Shown here piece after piece: positions 1-9,304 of a DNA stretch of 17,700 nucleotides. Positions within the stretch are counted from its first letter, which is position 1. Every line of letters starts with the position of its first letter. A program made the translations under genes and the position numbers. The notes beneath the pieces were generated by a model that saw only the letters and a list, made by a program, of their open reading frames with translations, searched no databases and had not been told where the DNA came from. Source of the DNA: an uncultured Porticoccus sp. (GTDB lineage Bacteria > Pseudomonadota > Gammaproteobacteria > Pseudomonadales > Porticoccaceae); the NCBI GenBank assembly GCA_950063125.1, contig CATLZI010000010.1, forward strand, positions 1 to 17,700, in the 5' to 3' direction.

Positions 1-509
1 CCGAGCCACATCATGAACACGGCACCGGTTACCAGCGATACTACAGCGATAAAATAAAAGCTGAAGTCGGCGGAAAAAGCCAGGCCTTGACCCGCCAGAC
101 CTACCGACATACCAATAGCCTGAACAGTGGCAAGCAGGACGGTGCCGTAACGCGTGTACTGGTTAATTTTGCGTCGACCAGCATCACCCTCTTTTTTTAA
201 CTGCTCCAGCGACGGCGTTACCGCTGTCAACAACTGCATGATAATCGATGCCGAAATATAGGGCATGATACCAAGCGCCAGGATACTCATTCTCTCCAGG
301 GCCCCACCGGAAAACATGTTGAACATGCCGATGATTGTTCCCTGATTCTGACTGAAAAGGTCAGCCAGACGGTCCGGGTCTATGCCCGGCACCGGAATAT
401 GAGTCCCTATACGGTAAATTACCAGCGCTACAAACAAAAAGCGAAGGCGAGCCCAAAGCTCGCCCAAACCTTTAGTATTGCCCTGCGGCATGTTTCCGGG
501 TTTTGCCAT
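1..509 (-). CDS. secY: Protein translocase subunit SecY, N-terminal part
   Basis: SecY is the central channel subunit of the SecYEG translocon in the inner membrane. It passes unfolded proteins across the membrane and inserts membrane proteins. The visible 169 codons begin [10 protein letters not shown], followed by a first hydrophobic helix at about residues 22-40 and the conserved periplasmic segment [11 protein letters not shown]. Next come the plug-region stretch [21 protein letters not shown] and the second helix region ending [10 protein letters not shown]. Further hydrophobic helices begin near residues 120 and 150. The ATG is 6 bp after the rplO stop, and a purine-rich GAAGAG at the end of rplO can serve as ribosome binding site. 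The frame is open to base 1, so the remaining roughly 60% of the usual 440 residues lies outside the window. It is the last spc gene visible, as in most bacteria. Confidence 0.96.
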   Translation of the reverse strand, partial: MAKPGNMPQGNTKGLGELWARLRFLFVALVIYRIGTHIPVPGIDPDRLADLFSQNQGTIIGMFNMFSGGALERMSILALGIMPYISASIIMQLLTAVTPSLEQLKKEGDAGRRKINQYTRYGTVLLATVQAIGMSVGLAGQGLAFSADFSFYFIAVVSLVTGAVFMMWL

Positions 510-515
510 CAGGCT

Positions 516-950
516 TTACTCTTCAACTTTGCCGCCAGCTGCTTCAATCGCAGCACGAGCACCTTTGGTTACACGCAAGCCTTTAACAGTAACGGGCCGA
601 TCCAATTCACCGGACATGAAAACTTTGGCGCGGTTAATTGATGCATTAATCAAACCTGCAGCACGCAATGTTGCGATGTCTACCAAGTCACCGGAGACAC
701 TATTCAATTCACTCAGGCGGATTTCAGCCGTAACACGGGAAATACGGGAAGTGAAGCCATACTTCGGCAAGCGCTTCTGCAAGGGCATCTGCCCGCCTTC
801 AAAACCCGGGCGAACGCTTCCACCGGAACGTGCTTTCTGACCTTTATGGCCACGGCCAGCAGTTTTGCCCAAGCCGCTGCCAATACCACGGCCGACACGT
901 TTGCCTTCCTTGATTCTGCCTGGTGCGGGACTTAGCGTATTCAGACGCAT
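516..950 (-). CDS. rplO: 50S ribosomal protein L15
   Basis: L15 is a large-subunit protein that binds 23S rRNA late in assembly. The 144-residue product has the same length as the E. coli protein. Its N terminus, [20 protein letters not shown], runs into the glycine- and basic-rich extension [18 protein letters not shown], which threads into rRNA; the globular C-terminal half ends in the usual region near [11 protein letters not shown]. The gene begins 2 bp after the rpmD stop and ends 6 bp before secY, so translation of the three is probably coupled. The order rpmD-rplO-secY is the standard spc arrangement. I see nothing abnormal. Confidence 0.98.
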   Translation of the reverse strand: MRLNTLSPAPGRIKEGKRVGRGIGSGLGKTAGRGHKGQKARSGGSVRPGFEGGQMPLQKRLPKYGFTSRISRVTAEIRLSELNSVSGDLVDIATLRAAGLINASINRAKVFMSGELDRPVTVKGLRVTKGARAAIEAAGGKVEE

Positions 951-952
951 GT

Positions 953-1141
953 CTATACTCCCTCAACCTTAACCATATAGTGAACTTTATTAATCATGCC
1001 ACGAACTGACGGGGTGTCTTCGACCTCGACAGTGTGGTTGATGCGGCGCAAACCCAGACCTGCAACACACGCCTTATGAGCTGCAAGCCGGCCATGTACG
1101 CTGCGCACCTGAGTAACCTTGATTTTCTTAGCCTTTGTCAT
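953..1141 (-). CDS. rpmD: 50S ribosomal protein L30
   Basis: L30 is a small single-domain protein of the large subunit, present only in some bacterial lineages. The 62-residue product is slightly longer than the 59 residues of E. coli because of a basic N terminus (MTKAKKIKV). The family core is clear: VTQVRSVHG, then [20 protein letters not shown], and a final beta strand [10 protein letters not shown]. The start follows a GGAAG ribosome binding site. The 42-bp gap to rpsE is one of the longer gaps in this block and holds a short direct repeat with a small hairpin between the copies. The gene is followed after 2 bp by rplO. Confidence 0.97.
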   Translation of the reverse strand: MTKAKKIKVTQVRSVHGRLAAHKACVAGLGLRRINHTVEVEDTPSVRGMINKVHYMVKVEGV

Positions 1142-1158
1142 GGTAAAGCTTCCGTTTT

Positions 1159-1187
1159 GTACTTAACGCGGCAACCGCCGTACTTAA
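1159..1187 (-). repeat. 8-bp direct repeat flanking a small hairpin, rpsE-rpmD gap
   Basis: The minus-strand word TTAAGTAC occurs twice, at 1187-1180 and 1166-1159. The upstream copy overlaps the TAA stop of rpsE. Between the copies a GC-rich stretch can form GCGG-TTG-CCGC (1168-1178) or the alternative CGGC-GGTT-GCCG (1169-1180). The pattern is seen directly. Any role, such as mRNA processing, stop-codon context or the trace of a small duplication, is a guess, and chance is possible. Confidence 0.3.
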
Positions 1188-1696
1188 TTCAGTATCTCTT
1201 CCACGCTCTTACCGCGCTTAGCTGCCACTGTTTCTGGTGAACTCATTTCCTGCAACGCTTTAAACGTTGCACGCACCACATTGACAGGGTTAGTCGAGCC
1301 GTAGCATTTTGCCAATACGTTTTGCACACCGGCAATTTCCAGCACTGCGCGCATAGCGCCACCGGCAATGACGCCAGTACCATCAGAGGCCGGCTGCATA
1401 TAGACCTTGGATGCACCGTGGTTAGCCTTGGTGGGGTACTGAATAGTCGTGCCTTTCAAATCCACCTGGATCATATTGCGACGAGCGGCCTCCATGGCTT
1501 TCTGAATGGCCTGGGGCACTTCACGCGCCTTACCGCGACCAAATCCAACTTTGCCGTTACCATCACCAACCACAGTCAGCGCGGTAAAACCAAATATCCG
1601 ACCACCTTTTACAGTTTTGGCAACCCGATTAACCTCAACCAGTTTTTCCTGCAGCCCTTCTTCACCAGCTGATGTATCTCTCTGATCTCTAGACAT
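1184..1696 (-). CDS. rpsE: 30S ribosomal protein S5
   Basis: S5 lies on the small subunit near the decoding site and mRNA entry, and affects accuracy and spectinomycin binding. The 170-residue product is close to the E. coli length of 167. It has an acidic N-terminal extension with [20 protein letters not shown], then the double-stranded-RNA-binding-like domain with [20 protein letters not shown]. The C-terminal domain contains [20 protein letters not shown]. The KGGRIF loop that borders the spectinomycin site is intact. The ATG is 12 bp after the rplR stop. Confidence 0.98.
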   Translation of the reverse strand: MSRDQRDTSAGEEGLQEKLVEVNRVAKTVKGGRIFGFTALTVVGDGNGKVGFGRGKAREVPQAIQKAMEAARRNMIQVDLKGTTIQYPTKANHGASKVYMQPASDGTGVIAGGAMRAVLEIAGVQNVLAKCYGSTNPVNVVRATFKALQEMSSPETVAAKRGKSVEEILN

Positions 1697-1708
1697 AACA
1701 ATAAACCT

Positions 1709-2059
1709 TTAGAATTCCAGACCGGCTTCACGAGCGGCATCGGCTAATGCTTTAACACGTCCGTGATACTTGAAACCACTCCGGTCAAATGCAACCTGAG
1801 TGACACCTGCCTGCTTGGCACGCTCTGCAATGAGAGCGCCGACACCTTTGGCCGCATCTGTATTGCCGGTTTTACCAGCACGCAGTGATTTGTCCAGCGT
1901 TGAAGCACTGGCCAGAATCAGGCCGCCACAAGGCGATATAACTTGCGCATAAATGTGACGCGGCGTTCTGTTCACACAGAGACGATTCGCGCCCAGTTCT
2001 TGTATCTTGCAGCGGGCACGACGTGCACGACGCAAACGTGATTGTTTCTTGTCGCTCAT
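1709..2059 (-). CDS. rplR: 50S ribosomal protein L18
   Basis: L18 binds 5S rRNA and, with L5 and L25-type proteins, anchors the central protuberance of the large subunit. The product has 116 residues, against 117 in E. coli. A very basic N-terminal tail ([15 protein letters not shown]) precedes the core, which includes [27 protein letters not shown] and the conserved C-terminal [20 protein letters not shown]. It sits 9 bp after rplF and 12 bp before rpsE, in the usual spc order. Confidence 0.98.
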   Translation of the reverse strand: MSDKKQSRLRRARRARCKIQELGANRLCVNRTPRHIYAQVISPCGGLILASASTLDKSLRAGKTGNTDAAKGVGALIAERAKQAGVTQVAFDRSGFKYHGRVKALADAAREAGLEF

Positions 2060-2068
2060 GATCTTGAC

Positions 2069-2602
2069 CTACTTCTTCTTCGCTTCTTTACGACGTACCT
2101 GCTCATCCGCATAGCGAACTCCTTTGCCTTTGTAGGGCTCAGGTGGACGGAAAGCACGTATTTCAGATGCTACCTGTCCAAGCAGCTGCTTATCTGCCGA
2201 CTTCAGTAAAATTTCTGTCTGACTCGGTGTCTCTACTGAAACGCCGTCAGGCAGTTGATATTCAACGGGGTGGGAAAAGCCCAGCGTTAAATTGATTTTG
2301 CCACCCTGCGCCTGGGCACGATAACCGACGCCAATCAGCTGTAGTTTCTTGACGAAACCCTCACCGACACCCAGAACCATATTGTTGACCAATGAGCGGG
2401 TCGTTCCGGCCATGGCATTCGCCTGCTTACTTCCATCACGCGCAGCAAAGGTCAACAGGTTATCGTCCTGTTTGATTTCTACCTGTTGATTGACAGCCAA
2501 GGAGAGGGCATTCGAACCACTCTTGACCGAAATCTCATTAGTGCCGAGTTTTACTTCCACACCAGCCGGTATGGTAACCGGGTTTTTTGCAACTCTAGAC
2601 AT
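2069..2602 (-). CDS. rplF: 50S ribosomal protein L6
   Basis: L6 stabilises the large subunit near the sarcin-ricin loop and the factor-binding region. I chose the ATG at 2602, which gives [19 protein letters not shown] and 177 residues, exactly the E. coli length. An in-frame ATG upstream at 2668 would lie inside rpsH and add 22 residues of non-family sequence. Two repeated alpha/beta domains are visible, and the diagnostic C-terminal motif [16 protein letters not shown] is followed by a lysine-rich tail. The gap to rpsH is 13 bp and the ribosome binding site is weak (GGGA or GAG), which suggests coupling to rpsH translation. Confidence 0.97.
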   Translation of the reverse strand: MSRVAKNPVTIPAGVEVKLGTNEISVKSGSNALSLAVNQQVEIKQDDNLLTFAARDGSKQANAMAGTTRSLVNNMVLGVGEGFVKKLQLIGVGYRAQAQGGKINLTLGFSHPVEYQLPDGVSVETPSQTEILLKSADKQLLGQVASEIRAFRPPEPYKGKGVRYADEQVRRKEAKKK

Positions 2603-2615
2603 CTCGACTATCCCA

Positions 2616-3008
2616 TTAGAAAACTGTGCAGAGAACCTCACCGCCAATACCGGCAGCACGGGCAGCACGATCAGTCATCACACCTTTACTTGTGGAGACG
2701 ATAGCGACACCCAAGCCAGCTCGAATACTTGGCAGCTTGTCTGAACCTGAATACTGGCGAAGACCCGGCCTACTGTAACGGGTAATCGATTCGATCACCG
2801 GTTTACCTTCAAAGTATTTCAGCACCAGGGTCAATTCCGGCTTGGCACCATCCGCAACACTGAAATCAGTAATGTAACCTTCGTCCTTCAAAACCTGGGC
2901 AACAGCCACTTTCAATTTGGCGGACGGCATAATGACAGATTTTTTTGCCGACATCTGCGCGTTGCGGATGCGGGTCAACATATCTGCCAGGGTATCTTGC
3001 ATACTCAT
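2616..3008 (-). CDS. rpsH: 30S ribosomal protein S8
   Basis: S8 is a primary 16S rRNA-binding protein (helix 21) and in E. coli is the translational repressor of the spc genes. The 130-residue product equals the E. coli length. It starts [18 protein letters not shown], and the C-terminal domain carries the RNA-binding signature [20 protein letters not shown] followed by VLCTVF. The gene is 29 bp downstream of rpsN. In E. coli the repressor target is near the rplE start; I could not identify that structure with confidence here. Confidence 0.98.
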   Translation of the reverse strand: MSMQDTLADMLTRIRNAQMSAKKSVIMPSAKLKVAVAQVLKDEGYITDFSVADGAKPELTLVLKYFEGKPVIESITRYSRPGLRQYSGSDKLPSIRAGLGVAIVSTSKGVMTDRAARAAGIGGEVLCTVF

Positions 3009-3037
3009 CTGATTAATTCCTTAATTCGCGACGCTGC

Positions 3038-3343
3038 TTACCAACTGGCCTTAACCAGACCTGGAACATCTCCGCGCATGGCAGCTTCACGAAGCTTGTT
3101 GCGGCACAGACCAAATTTACGATAGACACCATGGGGACGGCCGGTTTGACGACAACGGCGCTGTTGACGGCAAGGGCTGGCATTACGCGGCAATTGTTGA
3201 AACTTTACCTGAGCATCCCAACGCTCTTCATCAGAAAGCGCCGTATTGGAAATAATCGCTTTCAACTCGGCACGCTTTTCAGCGTATTTCGCAACAATAC
3301 GTGCACGTTTTTTCTCGCGCTCGATCATGGATGTCTTTGCCAT
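3038..3343 (-). CDS. rpsN: 30S ribosomal protein S14, zinc-free type
   Basis: S14 is a head protein of the small subunit. The 101-residue length matches the long, zinc-independent (C-minus) form found in proteobacteria; the short zinc form has about 61 residues and two CxxC motifs. No CxxC pair is present here. Diagnostic segments are [11 protein letters not shown] in the first half, and [20 protein letters not shown] followed by [18 protein letters not shown] at the end. It begins 10 bp after rplE. Confidence 0.97.
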   Translation of the reverse strand: MAKTSMIEREKKRARIVAKYAEKRAELKAIISNTALSDEERWDAQVKFQQLPRNASPCRQQRRCRQTGRPHGVYRKFGLCRNKLREAAMRGDVPGLVKASW

Positions 3344-3353
3344 ATAACTTACC

Positions 3354-3893
3354 TCAACCTTTCAGCGGAAAATTGAATGCACGGAGCAGAGCCCGGCCTT
3401 CATCGTCATTGCGGGCGGTGGTGGTAATGGTGATATCCAGTCCACGCAACGTATCCACTTTATCGTACTCAATTTCGGGGAAAATGATTTGCTCGGTGAC
3501 ACCCATGGAGAAATTCCCGTGACCGTCAAAGGATTTCGGGCTGATACCCCGAAAATCTCTGATTCTTGGAATCGCCAGAGAAATCAGACGCTCAAGAAAC
3601 TCGTACATACGATCGCTCCGCAAGGTCACCTTGCAACCGATTGGCCAACCCTCACGAACCTTGAACCCGGCGATTGACTTGCGTGCTTTGGTGACAACCG
3701 GCTTTTGACCAGCGATCAGCGTCATATCCGCAACCGCATTTTCAAGGGCTTTTTTATCGCCCAGCGCTTCACCCACACCCATATTTAGTGTGATTTTAGT
3801 GATCTTTGGCACCTGCATTACATTTGCCAGCCCCAGCTCTTCTTTAAGCTTGGAAGCAATTTCACTCTTGTAGACTTCTCTCAGCCTTGCCAT
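3354..3893 (-). CDS. rplE: 50S ribosomal protein L5
   Basis: L5 binds 5S rRNA in the central protuberance and contacts the P-site tRNA. The product is 179 residues, identical in length to E. coli. Conserved stretches include [17 protein letters not shown] near residue 28, [20 protein letters not shown], and [18 protein letters not shown]. Its start is 17 bp after the rplX stop, with AGGAAA as the likely ribosome binding site. In E. coli this start region is where S8 represses the spc genes; conservation here is not shown. Confidence 0.98.
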   Translation of the reverse strand: MARLREVYKSEIASKLKEELGLANVMQVPKITKITLNMGVGEALGDKKALENAVADMTLIAGQKPVVTKARKSIAGFKVREGWPIGCKVTLRSDRMYEFLERLISLAIPRIRDFRGISPKSFDGHGNFSMGVTEQIIFPEIEYDKVDTLRGLDITITTTARNDDEGRALLRAFNFPLKG

Positions 3894-3910
3894 GTCAGTT
3901 TCCTGTCAAA

Positions 3911-4228
3911 TTAGGCGTCAACGGCTTCGCCGTTGGATTTAAAAATACGGACTTTCTTACCATCTTCGAGCACTTTGAAGCCCACGCGGTCCGCCTTGCT
4001 GGTTGCACGATTATAAATTGCAACATTGGAGGACTGAATCGGCGCCTCTTTCTCAATAATGCCACCAGGAACATTCATCTGAGGATTTGGTTTCTGATGT
4101 TTTTTGACGATATTGACACCGGAGATCAACAGACGGCCATCGGCCTGTACCTTCAGTACCTTGCCACGTTTGCCTTTATCTTTCCCGGCTGTCACGATGA
4201 TTTCATCATCACGTTTAATCTTGCGCAT
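3911..4228 (-). CDS. rplX: 50S ribosomal protein L24
   Basis: L24 initiates large-subunit assembly by binding the 5' domain of 23S rRNA. The 105-residue product (E. coli 104) opens with a KOW motif, [20 protein letters not shown], at residues 4-23. It continues with the conserved [14 protein letters not shown] and [11 protein letters not shown] strong ribosome binding site (GAGGAAAGG) lies in the 22-bp gap after rplN. Confidence 0.97.
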   Translation of the reverse strand: MRKIKRDDEIIVTAGKDKGKRGKVLKVQADGRLLISGVNIVKKHQKPNPQMNVPGGIIEKEAPIQSSNVAIYNRATSKADRVGFKVLEDGKKVRIFKSNGEAVDA

Positions 4229-4250
4229 AACCCTTTCCTCGCCCCCGGCC

Positions 4251-4619
4251 TTACAGAACTTCAGGCGCCAGTGAGATAATTTTCATGAAACGTTCGCCGC
4301 GCAGCTCACGTGTAACCGGCCCAAAAATACGGGTACCAATCGGCGCGAGCTGCTGATTCAACAGAACAGCTGCATTGTCATCAAACTTGATCAGACTGCC
4401 ATCCTGGCGACGAACACCCTTACGGGTACGCACCACAACTGCATTCATCACCTGACCTTTTTTTACTTTGCCACGGGGTATGGCTTCTTTGACAGTTACC
4501 TTGATAATGTCACCCACGCTGGCGTAGCGGCGGTGTGAACCACCCAGAACCTTGATACACATCACGCGACGAGCACCACTGTTATCAGCCACATCCAGAT
4601 AGCTTTCTGTCTGAATCAT
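4251..4619 (-). CDS. rplN: 50S ribosomal protein L14
   Basis: L14 is at the subunit interface, where it contacts 16S rRNA and L19. The 122-residue product matches the family (E. coli 123). It has the N-terminal [20 protein letters not shown], the basic [14 protein letters not shown], and the C-terminal [19 protein letters not shown]. The ribosome binding site GGAGAGAG is well placed. In E. coli rplN is the first gene of a separate spc operon with its own promoter. Here only 35 bp separate it from rpsQ, with no recognisable promoter or terminator, so it is probably transcribed from the rpsJ promoter. Confidence 0.98.
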   Translation of the reverse strand: MIQTESYLDVADNSGARRVMCIKVLGGSHRRYASVGDIIKVTVKEAIPRGKVKKGQVMNAVVVRTRKGVRRQDGSLIKFDDNAAVLLNQQLAPIGTRIFGPVTRELRGERFMKIISLAPEVL

Positions 4620-4654
4620 TGTCTCTCTCCGAACCCGTTACTGCTGCGCGCCGA

Positions 4655-4921
4655 TTAAACTTCGGCCGCACGCTCATCAATCTTGACCAGCGTCCAGGAT
4701 TTTGTTTTGGACAGTGGACGAGTTTCCGCAATGGTCACCAGATCACCCTGACGACAATCGTTACTTTCATCATGAGCTTTAACCTTGGTGGACTTGCTCA
4801 CGATTTTTCCATAAACCGGGTGCTTAACCCGGCGCTCGATCAGCACAGTGACTGATTTATTCATCTTGTCACTAACAACTCGACCAGTGAGCGTGCGAGC
4901 ATTTTTTTCTGCTTCACTCAT
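4655..4921 (-). CDS. rpsQ: 30S ribosomal protein S17
   Basis: S17 is an early-binding OB-fold protein of the 30S body. The 88-residue product (E. coli 84) has a short acidic N-terminal extension. The family core is [20 protein letters not shown], then [17 protein letters not shown] and [20 protein letters not shown]. The ATG is 1 bp beyond the rpmC stop (TAAGATG), so it almost certainly relies on ribosomes finishing rpmC. It is the last gene of the classical S10 operon. Confidence 0.98.
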   Translation of the reverse strand: MSEAEKNARTLTGRVVSDKMNKSVTVLIERRVKHPVYGKIVSKSTKVKAHDESNDCRQGDLVTIAETRPLSKTKSWTLVKIDERAAEV

Positions 4922-4922
4922 C

Positions 4923-5114
4923 TTAGTTACCCACTTTTTCGTTCAGCACAGTCTTGATACGCGCGACATTAACACGCGCCTCTTTGACCTTGTGGCTCTG
5001 ACCCAACTGACCAGTGGCAGCCTGCATACGCAACTTGAATTGCTGCTCTAGCTGCTTGCTCAATTCCTGATTCAGTTCTTCAACTGTTTTTTCACGCAAT
5101 TCGATGGCTTTCAT
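4923..5114 (-). CDS. rpmC: 50S ribosomal protein L29
   Basis: L29 is a small two-helix protein near the polypeptide exit, beside L23. The product has 63 residues, as in E. coli. It begins with [18 protein letters not shown], has the central basic [20 protein letters not shown], and ends in a second helix ([11 protein letters not shown]). Its start codon overlaps the rplP stop by one base (TAATG), a typical sign of translational coupling. Confidence 0.97.
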   Translation of the reverse strand: MKAIELREKTVEELNQELSKQLEQQFKLRMQAATGQLGQSHKVKEARVNVARIKTVLNEKVGN

Positions 5115-5527
5115 TACATTACCGACCGTCTAACAAAGGTAGTTTGAACCGGCAACTTGGCTGCCGCGAGCGCAAAGGCCTCGCGAGCGATTACTTCAGA
5201 AACACCTTCCATTTCATAAAGCACTCTGCCGGGCTGAATTTGAGCGACCCAGTATTCAACGCTCCCCTTACCTTTACCCATCCGCACTTCAAGTGGTTTA
5301 TTGGTGATCGGCTTATCGGGAAAAACCCGAATCCAGATCTTACCACCACGCTTGATGTGACGGGTCATGGCACGACGGGCAGATTCAATCTGACGCGCAG
5401 TCAGACGACCACGACCTATGGCCTTCAGACCAAATTCGCCAAAGCTTACCTTGCTACCGCGCAATGCCAGACCACGGTTGCGGCCTTTGTGTTGCTTACG
5501 GAATTTTGTACGTTTCGGTTGCAGCAT
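5114..5527 (-). CDS. rplP: 50S ribosomal protein L16
   Basis: L16 is a late-assembly protein that helps form the A-site tRNA binding region and the central protuberance. The product has 137 residues (E. coli 136). It starts [20 protein letters not shown], then carries [20 protein letters not shown] and [18 protein letters not shown]. Arginine 82, in RMGKGKG, corresponds to the E. coli residue hydroxylated by the YcfD/RoxA oxygenase. Whether this organism has that enzyme cannot be seen here. The gene lies 25 bp after rpsC and overlaps rpmC by one base. Confidence 0.98.
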   Translation of the reverse strand: MLQPKRTKFRKQHKGRNRGLALRGSKVSFGEFGLKAIGRGRLTARQIESARRAMTRHIKRGGKIWIRVFPDKPITNKPLEVRMGKGKGSVEYWVAQIQPGRVLYEMEGVSEVIAREAFALAAAKLPVQTTFVRRSVM

Positions 5528-5552
5528 CTCGCTTGACCCTTAACTCGCAAAC

Positions 5553-6233
5553 TTACTTCTTTTTAGTCGGTGTTTTCTTGGCTGGCGCTTGCGCCGCCTC
5601 TTCACCACCAATCACTTCGCCCTTAAAGATCCATACTTTTACGCCAATAATGCCGTAAGTAGTTGAACCTTCTGCAGTGCCATAATCTATATCGGCCCGC
5701 AGGGTGTGCAGGGGAACACGACCTTCGCGATACCATTCTGAGCGTGCAATTTCAGCACCACCAAGACGTCCACCGACCTGGATCTTGATACCTTTTGCAC
5801 CCTGCCGAATGGCATTCTGTACCGCCCGCTTCATGGCGCGACGAAACATAACGCGACGCTCCAATTGCTGAGCGACATTCTGGGCCACCAGGGTTGCATC
5901 AAGGTCGGGCTTGCGAACTTCCTCAATGTTGATATGCACGGGAACACCCATTTGGGCAGAAACCTCGTTGCGCAGCGCCTCAACATCTTCACCCTTCTTA
6001 CCGATCACAATGCCTGGACGGGCAGTATGAATAGTAATTCTCGCCGTTTGTGCGGGGCGCTCAATTTCAATTCGGCTGACAGAGGCATGGGCAAGTTTTT
6101 TATTGATAAACTCGCGAACACTCAAGTCAGCATTCAGTTTGTCTGCATAATCTTTCTGTCCGGCGTACCAGATAGAGGTATGTTTTTTAACAATACCCAG
6201 ACGAATGCCTGTTGGATGTACTTTCTGACCCAT
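5553..6233 (-). CDS. rpsC: 30S ribosomal protein S3
   Basis: S3 lines the mRNA entry tunnel with S4 and S5 and takes part in ribosomal mRNA unwinding. The 226-residue product (E. coli 233) has the N-terminal [14 protein letters not shown] and a KH domain with the GKKG loop at residues 78-81. The basic residues R131, R132 and K135, at the same numbers as the E. coli helicase-site residues, are present. The C-terminal domain is followed by a low-complexity tail, [13 protein letters not shown]. The start codon overlaps the rplV stop by one base. Confidence 0.98.
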   Translation of the reverse strand: MGQKVHPTGIRLGIVKKHTSIWYAGQKDYADKLNADLSVREFINKKLAHASVSRIEIERPAQTARITIHTARPGIVIGKKGEDVEALRNEVSAQMGVPVHINIEEVRKPDLDATLVAQNVAQQLERRVMFRRAMKRAVQNAIRQGAKGIKIQVGGRLGGAEIARSEWYREGRVPLHTLRADIDYGTAEGSTTYGIIGVKVWIFKGEVIGGEEAAQAPAKKTPTKKK

Positions 6234-6580
6234 TAAACGGTCTCCTCATCGGCAACTTTCACGGTAATGTGACAAGAGCGTTTGAATATGCGGTCAGCAC
6301 GACCCTTGGCACGGGGTTTGATGCGTTTCATGGTGGTGCCCTCGTCGACAAAAATTGTCGATACACGAAGTTCATCAACATCCGCGCCTTCATTGTGCTC
6401 AGCATTTGCAATAGCAGACTCGAGCACTTTTTTGATAATCGCCGCACCTTTTTTGGCACTAAAAGCCAATATATCCAGCGCTTCCTCTACAGGCTTGCCA
6501 CGCACCTGATCAGCCACCAGACGCGCCTTTTGCGCCGACAATCTGGCTCCGCGTAATTTTGCTGCTACTTCCACAGTCAT
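6233..6580 (-). CDS. rplV: 50S ribosomal protein L22
   Basis: L22 has a globular domain on the ribosome surface and a long beta hairpin that reaches the exit-tunnel constriction, where changes can cause macrolide resistance. The product is 115 residues (E. coli 110). Segments recognised are [40 protein letters not shown], and the hairpin [19 protein letters not shown] followed by CHITVKV. The hairpin shows no deletion or insertion that I can detect. It starts 19 bp after rpsS. Confidence 0.98.
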   Translation of the reverse strand: MTVEVAAKLRGARLSAQKARLVADQVRGKPVEEALDILAFSAKKGAAIIKKVLESAIANAEHNEGADVDELRVSTIFVDEGTTMKRIKPRAKGRADRIFKRSCHITVKVADEETV

Positions 6581-6599
6581 CTACCTCTTAAACACCAGC

Positions 6600-6875
6600 T
6601 TAACGCTTGGCCTTTTTGTCCGCTACGTGGCCGCGATAAGTGCGAGTAGGGGCAAATTCACCTAATTTGTGCCCCACCATTTCCTCATTCACCAACACTG
6701 GTACGTGTTGACGACCGTTGTGTATGGCAATAGTCAGGCCGACCATATCCGGGCTGACCATAGAACGGCGCGACCAGGTTTTGATCGGACGTCTGTCGTT
6801 TTTTTCTTGGGCTTCATCAACTTTTTTCACAAGGTGAAGGTCGATAAAAGGTCCTTTCTTGAGAGAGCGTGGCAC
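6600..6875 (-). CDS. rpsS: 30S ribosomal protein S19 (GTG start)
   Basis: S19 is in the 30S head and forms bridges with the large subunit next to S13. I chose the GTG at 6875, which gives (V/M)[18 protein letters not shown] and 91 residues, in line with 92 in E. coli. The frame stays open upstream to 6980, but that would run into rplB and add non-family sequence. A good ribosome binding site, AGAGGAA, precedes the GTG. The conserved [19 protein letters not shown] is near the C terminus. The rplB stop is 23 bp upstream. Confidence 0.96.
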   Translation of the reverse strand: MPRSLKKGPFIDLHLVKKVDEAQEKNDRRPIKTWSRRSMVSPDMVGLTIAIHNGRQHVPVLVNEEMVGHKLGEFAPTRTYRGHVADKKAKR

Positions 6876-6898
6876 TATATTTTCCTCTTCTCTATCAA

Positions 6899-7723
6899 TT
6901 ACTTGCCGCGACGGCGCACAATCATATTTGTTGTACGCTTGTTTTTTCTGGTCTTGTAACCTTTGGTCGGGATACCCCATGGGGTCACCGGATGACGCCC
7001 GCCGGATGTACGACCTTCACCACCACCGTGTGGGTGATCAACCGGGTTCATAACCACACCGCGAACAGTGGGGCGAACACCACGCCAGCGAGATGCGCCG
7101 GCTTTACCCAGCGAGCGCAGACTGTGCTCACTGTTGGAAACTTCACCAATGGTCGCACGACAATCTACCGGCACTTTGCGCATTTCACCGCTGCGCAGGC
7201 GCAAGGTGGCGTATTGACCCTCACGGGCGACCAGTTGCACAGAAGTACCTGCACTGCGCGCCAGCTGTGCACCCTTACCAGGCTTCATCTCGACACAATG
7301 GATAACACTACCCACCGGGATGTTCCTGAGAGGGAGCGTATTTCCAACCTTGATCGGCGCACTAACGCCGGACTGGATCATGTCGCCATCTTTCAAACCT
7401 TTGGGAGCAATAATGTAGCGGCGCTCACCATCGGTATAACAGACCAACGCAATATAGGGTGTACGATTGGGATCGTACTCCAGGCGCTCGACTTTTGCCG
7501 GAATACCGTCCTTACTACGCTTAAAATCGATCAGCCTGTAATGCTGTTTATGACCACCACCAATATGGCGTGTAGTAATACGGCCATTGTTATTGCGGCC
7601 ACCCGTTCTGGTTTTCTTCTCCAGCAACGGTGCATAGGGCTCCCCCTTATGCAGATTCGGGTTGACGATACTGACAACAAATCGGCGACCGGGAGACGTT
7701 GGCTTTCTCTTTACGACTGGCAT
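6899..7723 (-). CDS. rplB: 50S ribosomal protein L2
   Basis: L2 is one of the most conserved ribosomal proteins and is needed for subunit association and for the peptidyl-transferase centre. The product is 274 residues (E. coli 273). It has an OB-fold and an SH3-like domain and ends in the signature [19 protein letters not shown]. Histidine 230 corresponds to the functionally important E. coli H229. The N-terminal segment with [20 protein letters not shown] is also typical. It begins 12 bp after rplW. Confidence 0.99.
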   Translation of the reverse strand: MPVVKRKPTSPGRRFVVSIVNPNLHKGEPYAPLLEKKTRTGGRNNNGRITTRHIGGGHKQHYRLIDFKRSKDGIPAKVERLEYDPNRTPYIALVCYTDGERRYIIAPKGLKDGDMIQSGVSAPIKVGNTLPLRNIPVGSVIHCVEMKPGKGAQLARSAGTSVQLVAREGQYATLRLRSGEMRKVPVDCRATIGEVSNSEHSLRSLGKAGASRWRGVRPTVRGVVMNPVDHPHGGGEGRTSGGRHPVTPWGIPTKGYKTRKNKRTTNMIVRRRGK

Positions 7724-7735
7724 CTCAACAACCCC

Positions 7736-8035
7736 TTATTCAGCAGCTACTGCAAAGTCAATGTCCTGACCCTGCGCAAGACGTACATACGCTTTTTTCC
7801 AGTCAGAGCGTCTACCCAAACCAAAGCGAGTGCGCTTGGTTTTACCCTTGACCTTGGCGACACGAACATCCATCACCACGACATCAAACAGTTTTTCAAC
7901 GGCAGCCTTTATTTCAAGCTTGGTCGCATTGGTAGCAACCTTGAAAGCAACTTGATTTTGACGATCGGCAGCAAGGGATGTCTTTTCCGTAATATGCGGC
8001 CCCAACAACACTTTAAAGATGCGTTCTTGATTCAT
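7736..8035 (-). CDS. rplW: 50S ribosomal protein L23
   Basis: L23 surrounds the exit of the peptide tunnel and is the docking site for trigger factor and signal recognition particle. The 99-residue product (E. coli 100) has glutamate 17 in GPHITEKTS, equivalent to the E. coli docking residue E18. The basic loop [20 protein letters not shown] reaches into the tunnel. Its ATG overlaps the rplD stop in an ATGA arrangement (4 bp), which implies coupled translation. Confidence 0.98.
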   Translation of the reverse strand: MNQERIFKVLLGPHITEKTSLAADRQNQVAFKVATNATKLEIKAAVEKLFDVVVMDVRVAKVKGKTKRTRFGLGRRSDWKKAYVRLAQGQDIDFAVAAE

Positions 8036-8646
8036 ACCAGCATCTCCTCAATCTTCTTCAGTGCAGGCACTGTGACCAACACCTTTTCAAAATGGATCAG
8101 ACTGACAGGATCAACACCAACCGCATCACGCACGTCGACCTTGTGCAAATTACGTGAGGACAGGTACAGATTTTCTGTCACCTCTTCAGTCACAATCAGC
8201 ACATCCTGAACGCCAAACTCACCCAGTTTCTGGATCAAGACTTTGGTTTTTGGCTGGTCCACATCAAAAGATTCCACCACAACCAGGCGATCCTGACGGG
8301 CCAGCTCTGACAGTATGGATCTGAGCGCAGCACGATACATCTTGCGGTTCAGCTTTTGCGAGTGATCTTGAGGCTTGGCAGCGAATGTGACACCACCGGT
8401 ACGCCAGATTGGCGAACGAATGGTACCGGCACGGGCACGACCCGTACCCTTTTGCCGCCAGGGTTTTTTGCCACCACCGCTGACCTCAGCACGGGTCTTT
8501 TGAGCCCGCGTACCCTGACGGGCACCCGCCAGGTAGCTAGTCACTGCCTGATGTACCAGATCCTGATTAAATTCTTTACCAAACGCGACCTCAGAAACCT
8601 CTATGGTTCCTGCGCTGCCTTTGGGAGTAGCTATCGTTAATTCCAT
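8032..8646 (-). CDS. rplD: 50S ribosomal protein L4
   Basis: L4 has a globular domain on the surface and a long loop that lines the exit tunnel. In E. coli it also represses the S10 operon, acting on both transcription and translation through the rpsJ leader. The product is 204 residues (E. coli 201). The tunnel loop, about residues 45-90, contains [20 protein letters not shown] followed by [13 protein letters not shown]. No tunnel-loop change is evident. It lies 11 bp after rplC. The leader upstream of rpsJ here looks too short for the E. coli-type L4 target, so its regulatory role in this organism is uncertain. Confidence 0.98.
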   Translation of the reverse strand: MELTIATPKGSAGTIEVSEVAFGKEFNQDLVHQAVTSYLAGARQGTRAQKTRAEVSGGGKKPWRQKGTGRARAGTIRSPIWRTGGVTFAAKPQDHSQKLNRKMYRAALRSILSELARQDRLVVVESFDVDQPKTKVLIQKLGEFGVQDVLIVTEEVTENLYLSSRNLHKVDVRDAVGVDPVSLIHFEKVLVTVPALKKIEEMLV

Positions 8647-8657
8647 CGGCGATCCCC

Positions 8658-9293
8658 TCAGCCCTTCACAGCAGCACGAATGATCACGTCACCACCTGGC
8701 GCACCAGGTACAGCGCCCTTTATAAGGAGCAGGTTACGTTCAGCGTCTATACGGACAATTTCGAGATTCTGCGTGGTAACACGCTCAGCACCCATGTGCC
8801 CAGACATTTTTTTGCCTTTGAATACCCGGCCAGGCGTCTGACACTGACCGATTGAACCGGGAGCACGGTGTGACAATGAGTTGCCGTGCGTCGCATCCTG
8901 CATGCTGAAATTCCAGCGCTTGATGACACCCTGAAAACCCTTGCCTTTGGATGTGCCGGTAGCATCGACTTTCTGACCCGCCTCGAATTGCTCAACGGTG
9001 ATGTTGCCACCAACCTGCAAGTCTTCGGTTAAACCTTCGACACGCAGCTCCCAGGAACCCCTGCCCGCTTCAACGCCGGCTTTGGCAAAATGACCAACCT
9101 GGGATTTACTGACACGGGAAGCCCGACGGGCACCAGTAGTCACCTGCACAGCCATATAGCCGTCAGTATCATCGGTTTTGATTTGAGTAATGCGATTGGG
9201 CTCCGCTTCGATCACAGTGACCGGAATAGAGGCGCCATCCTCAGTAAACACACGTGTCATGCCGCATTTGCGACCGACTATACCAATAGTCAT
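8658..9293 (-). CDS. rplC: 50S ribosomal protein L3
   Basis: L3 starts large-subunit assembly and reaches the peptidyl-transferase centre with an extended loop. The ATG at 9293 gives [20 protein letters not shown] and 211 residues, the family norm; the frame is open to 9359, but that extension is unlike L3. A GAGG ribosome binding site lies just after a strong hairpin. The loop with [20 protein letters not shown] is followed by glutamine 150 (in [10 protein letters not shown]), the residue methylated by PrmB in E. coli. The 102-bp gap from rpsJ is unusually long for this operon. Confidence 0.98.
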   Translation of the reverse strand: MTIGIVGRKCGMTRVFTEDGASIPVTVIEAEPNRITQIKTDDTDGYMAVQVTTGARRASRVSKSQVGHFAKAGVEAGRGSWELRVEGLTEDLQVGGNITVEQFEAGQKVDATGTSKGKGFQGVIKRWNFSMQDATHGNSLSHRAPGSIGQCQTPGRVFKGKKMSGHMGAERVTTQNLEIVRIDAERNLLLIKGAVPGAPGGDVIIRAAVKG

Positions 9294-9304
9294 TTGTCTA
9301 ACCT

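Noticed and set aside
3894..3925. S8 translational operator at the rplX-rplE junction
   Set aside because: Expected by analogy with E. coli, but I could not recognise the helix 21-like S8 target in the 17-bp gap and flanking bases by eye; a structure-aware search is needed.
4620..4690. Possible spc promoter at the end of rpsQ (TTGATG, 17 bp, TAATCG)
   Set aside because: The -35 matches 4 of 6 bases and the -10 only 2 of 6, so it is not distinguishable from background.
6869..8209. A 446-codon plus-strand open frame opposite rplB, rplW and rplD
   Set aside because: It is fully antisense to three conserved genes, its translation is rich in Thr/His/Asn as expected from reverse reading of r-protein codons, and it has no recognisable domain or clear ribosome binding site.
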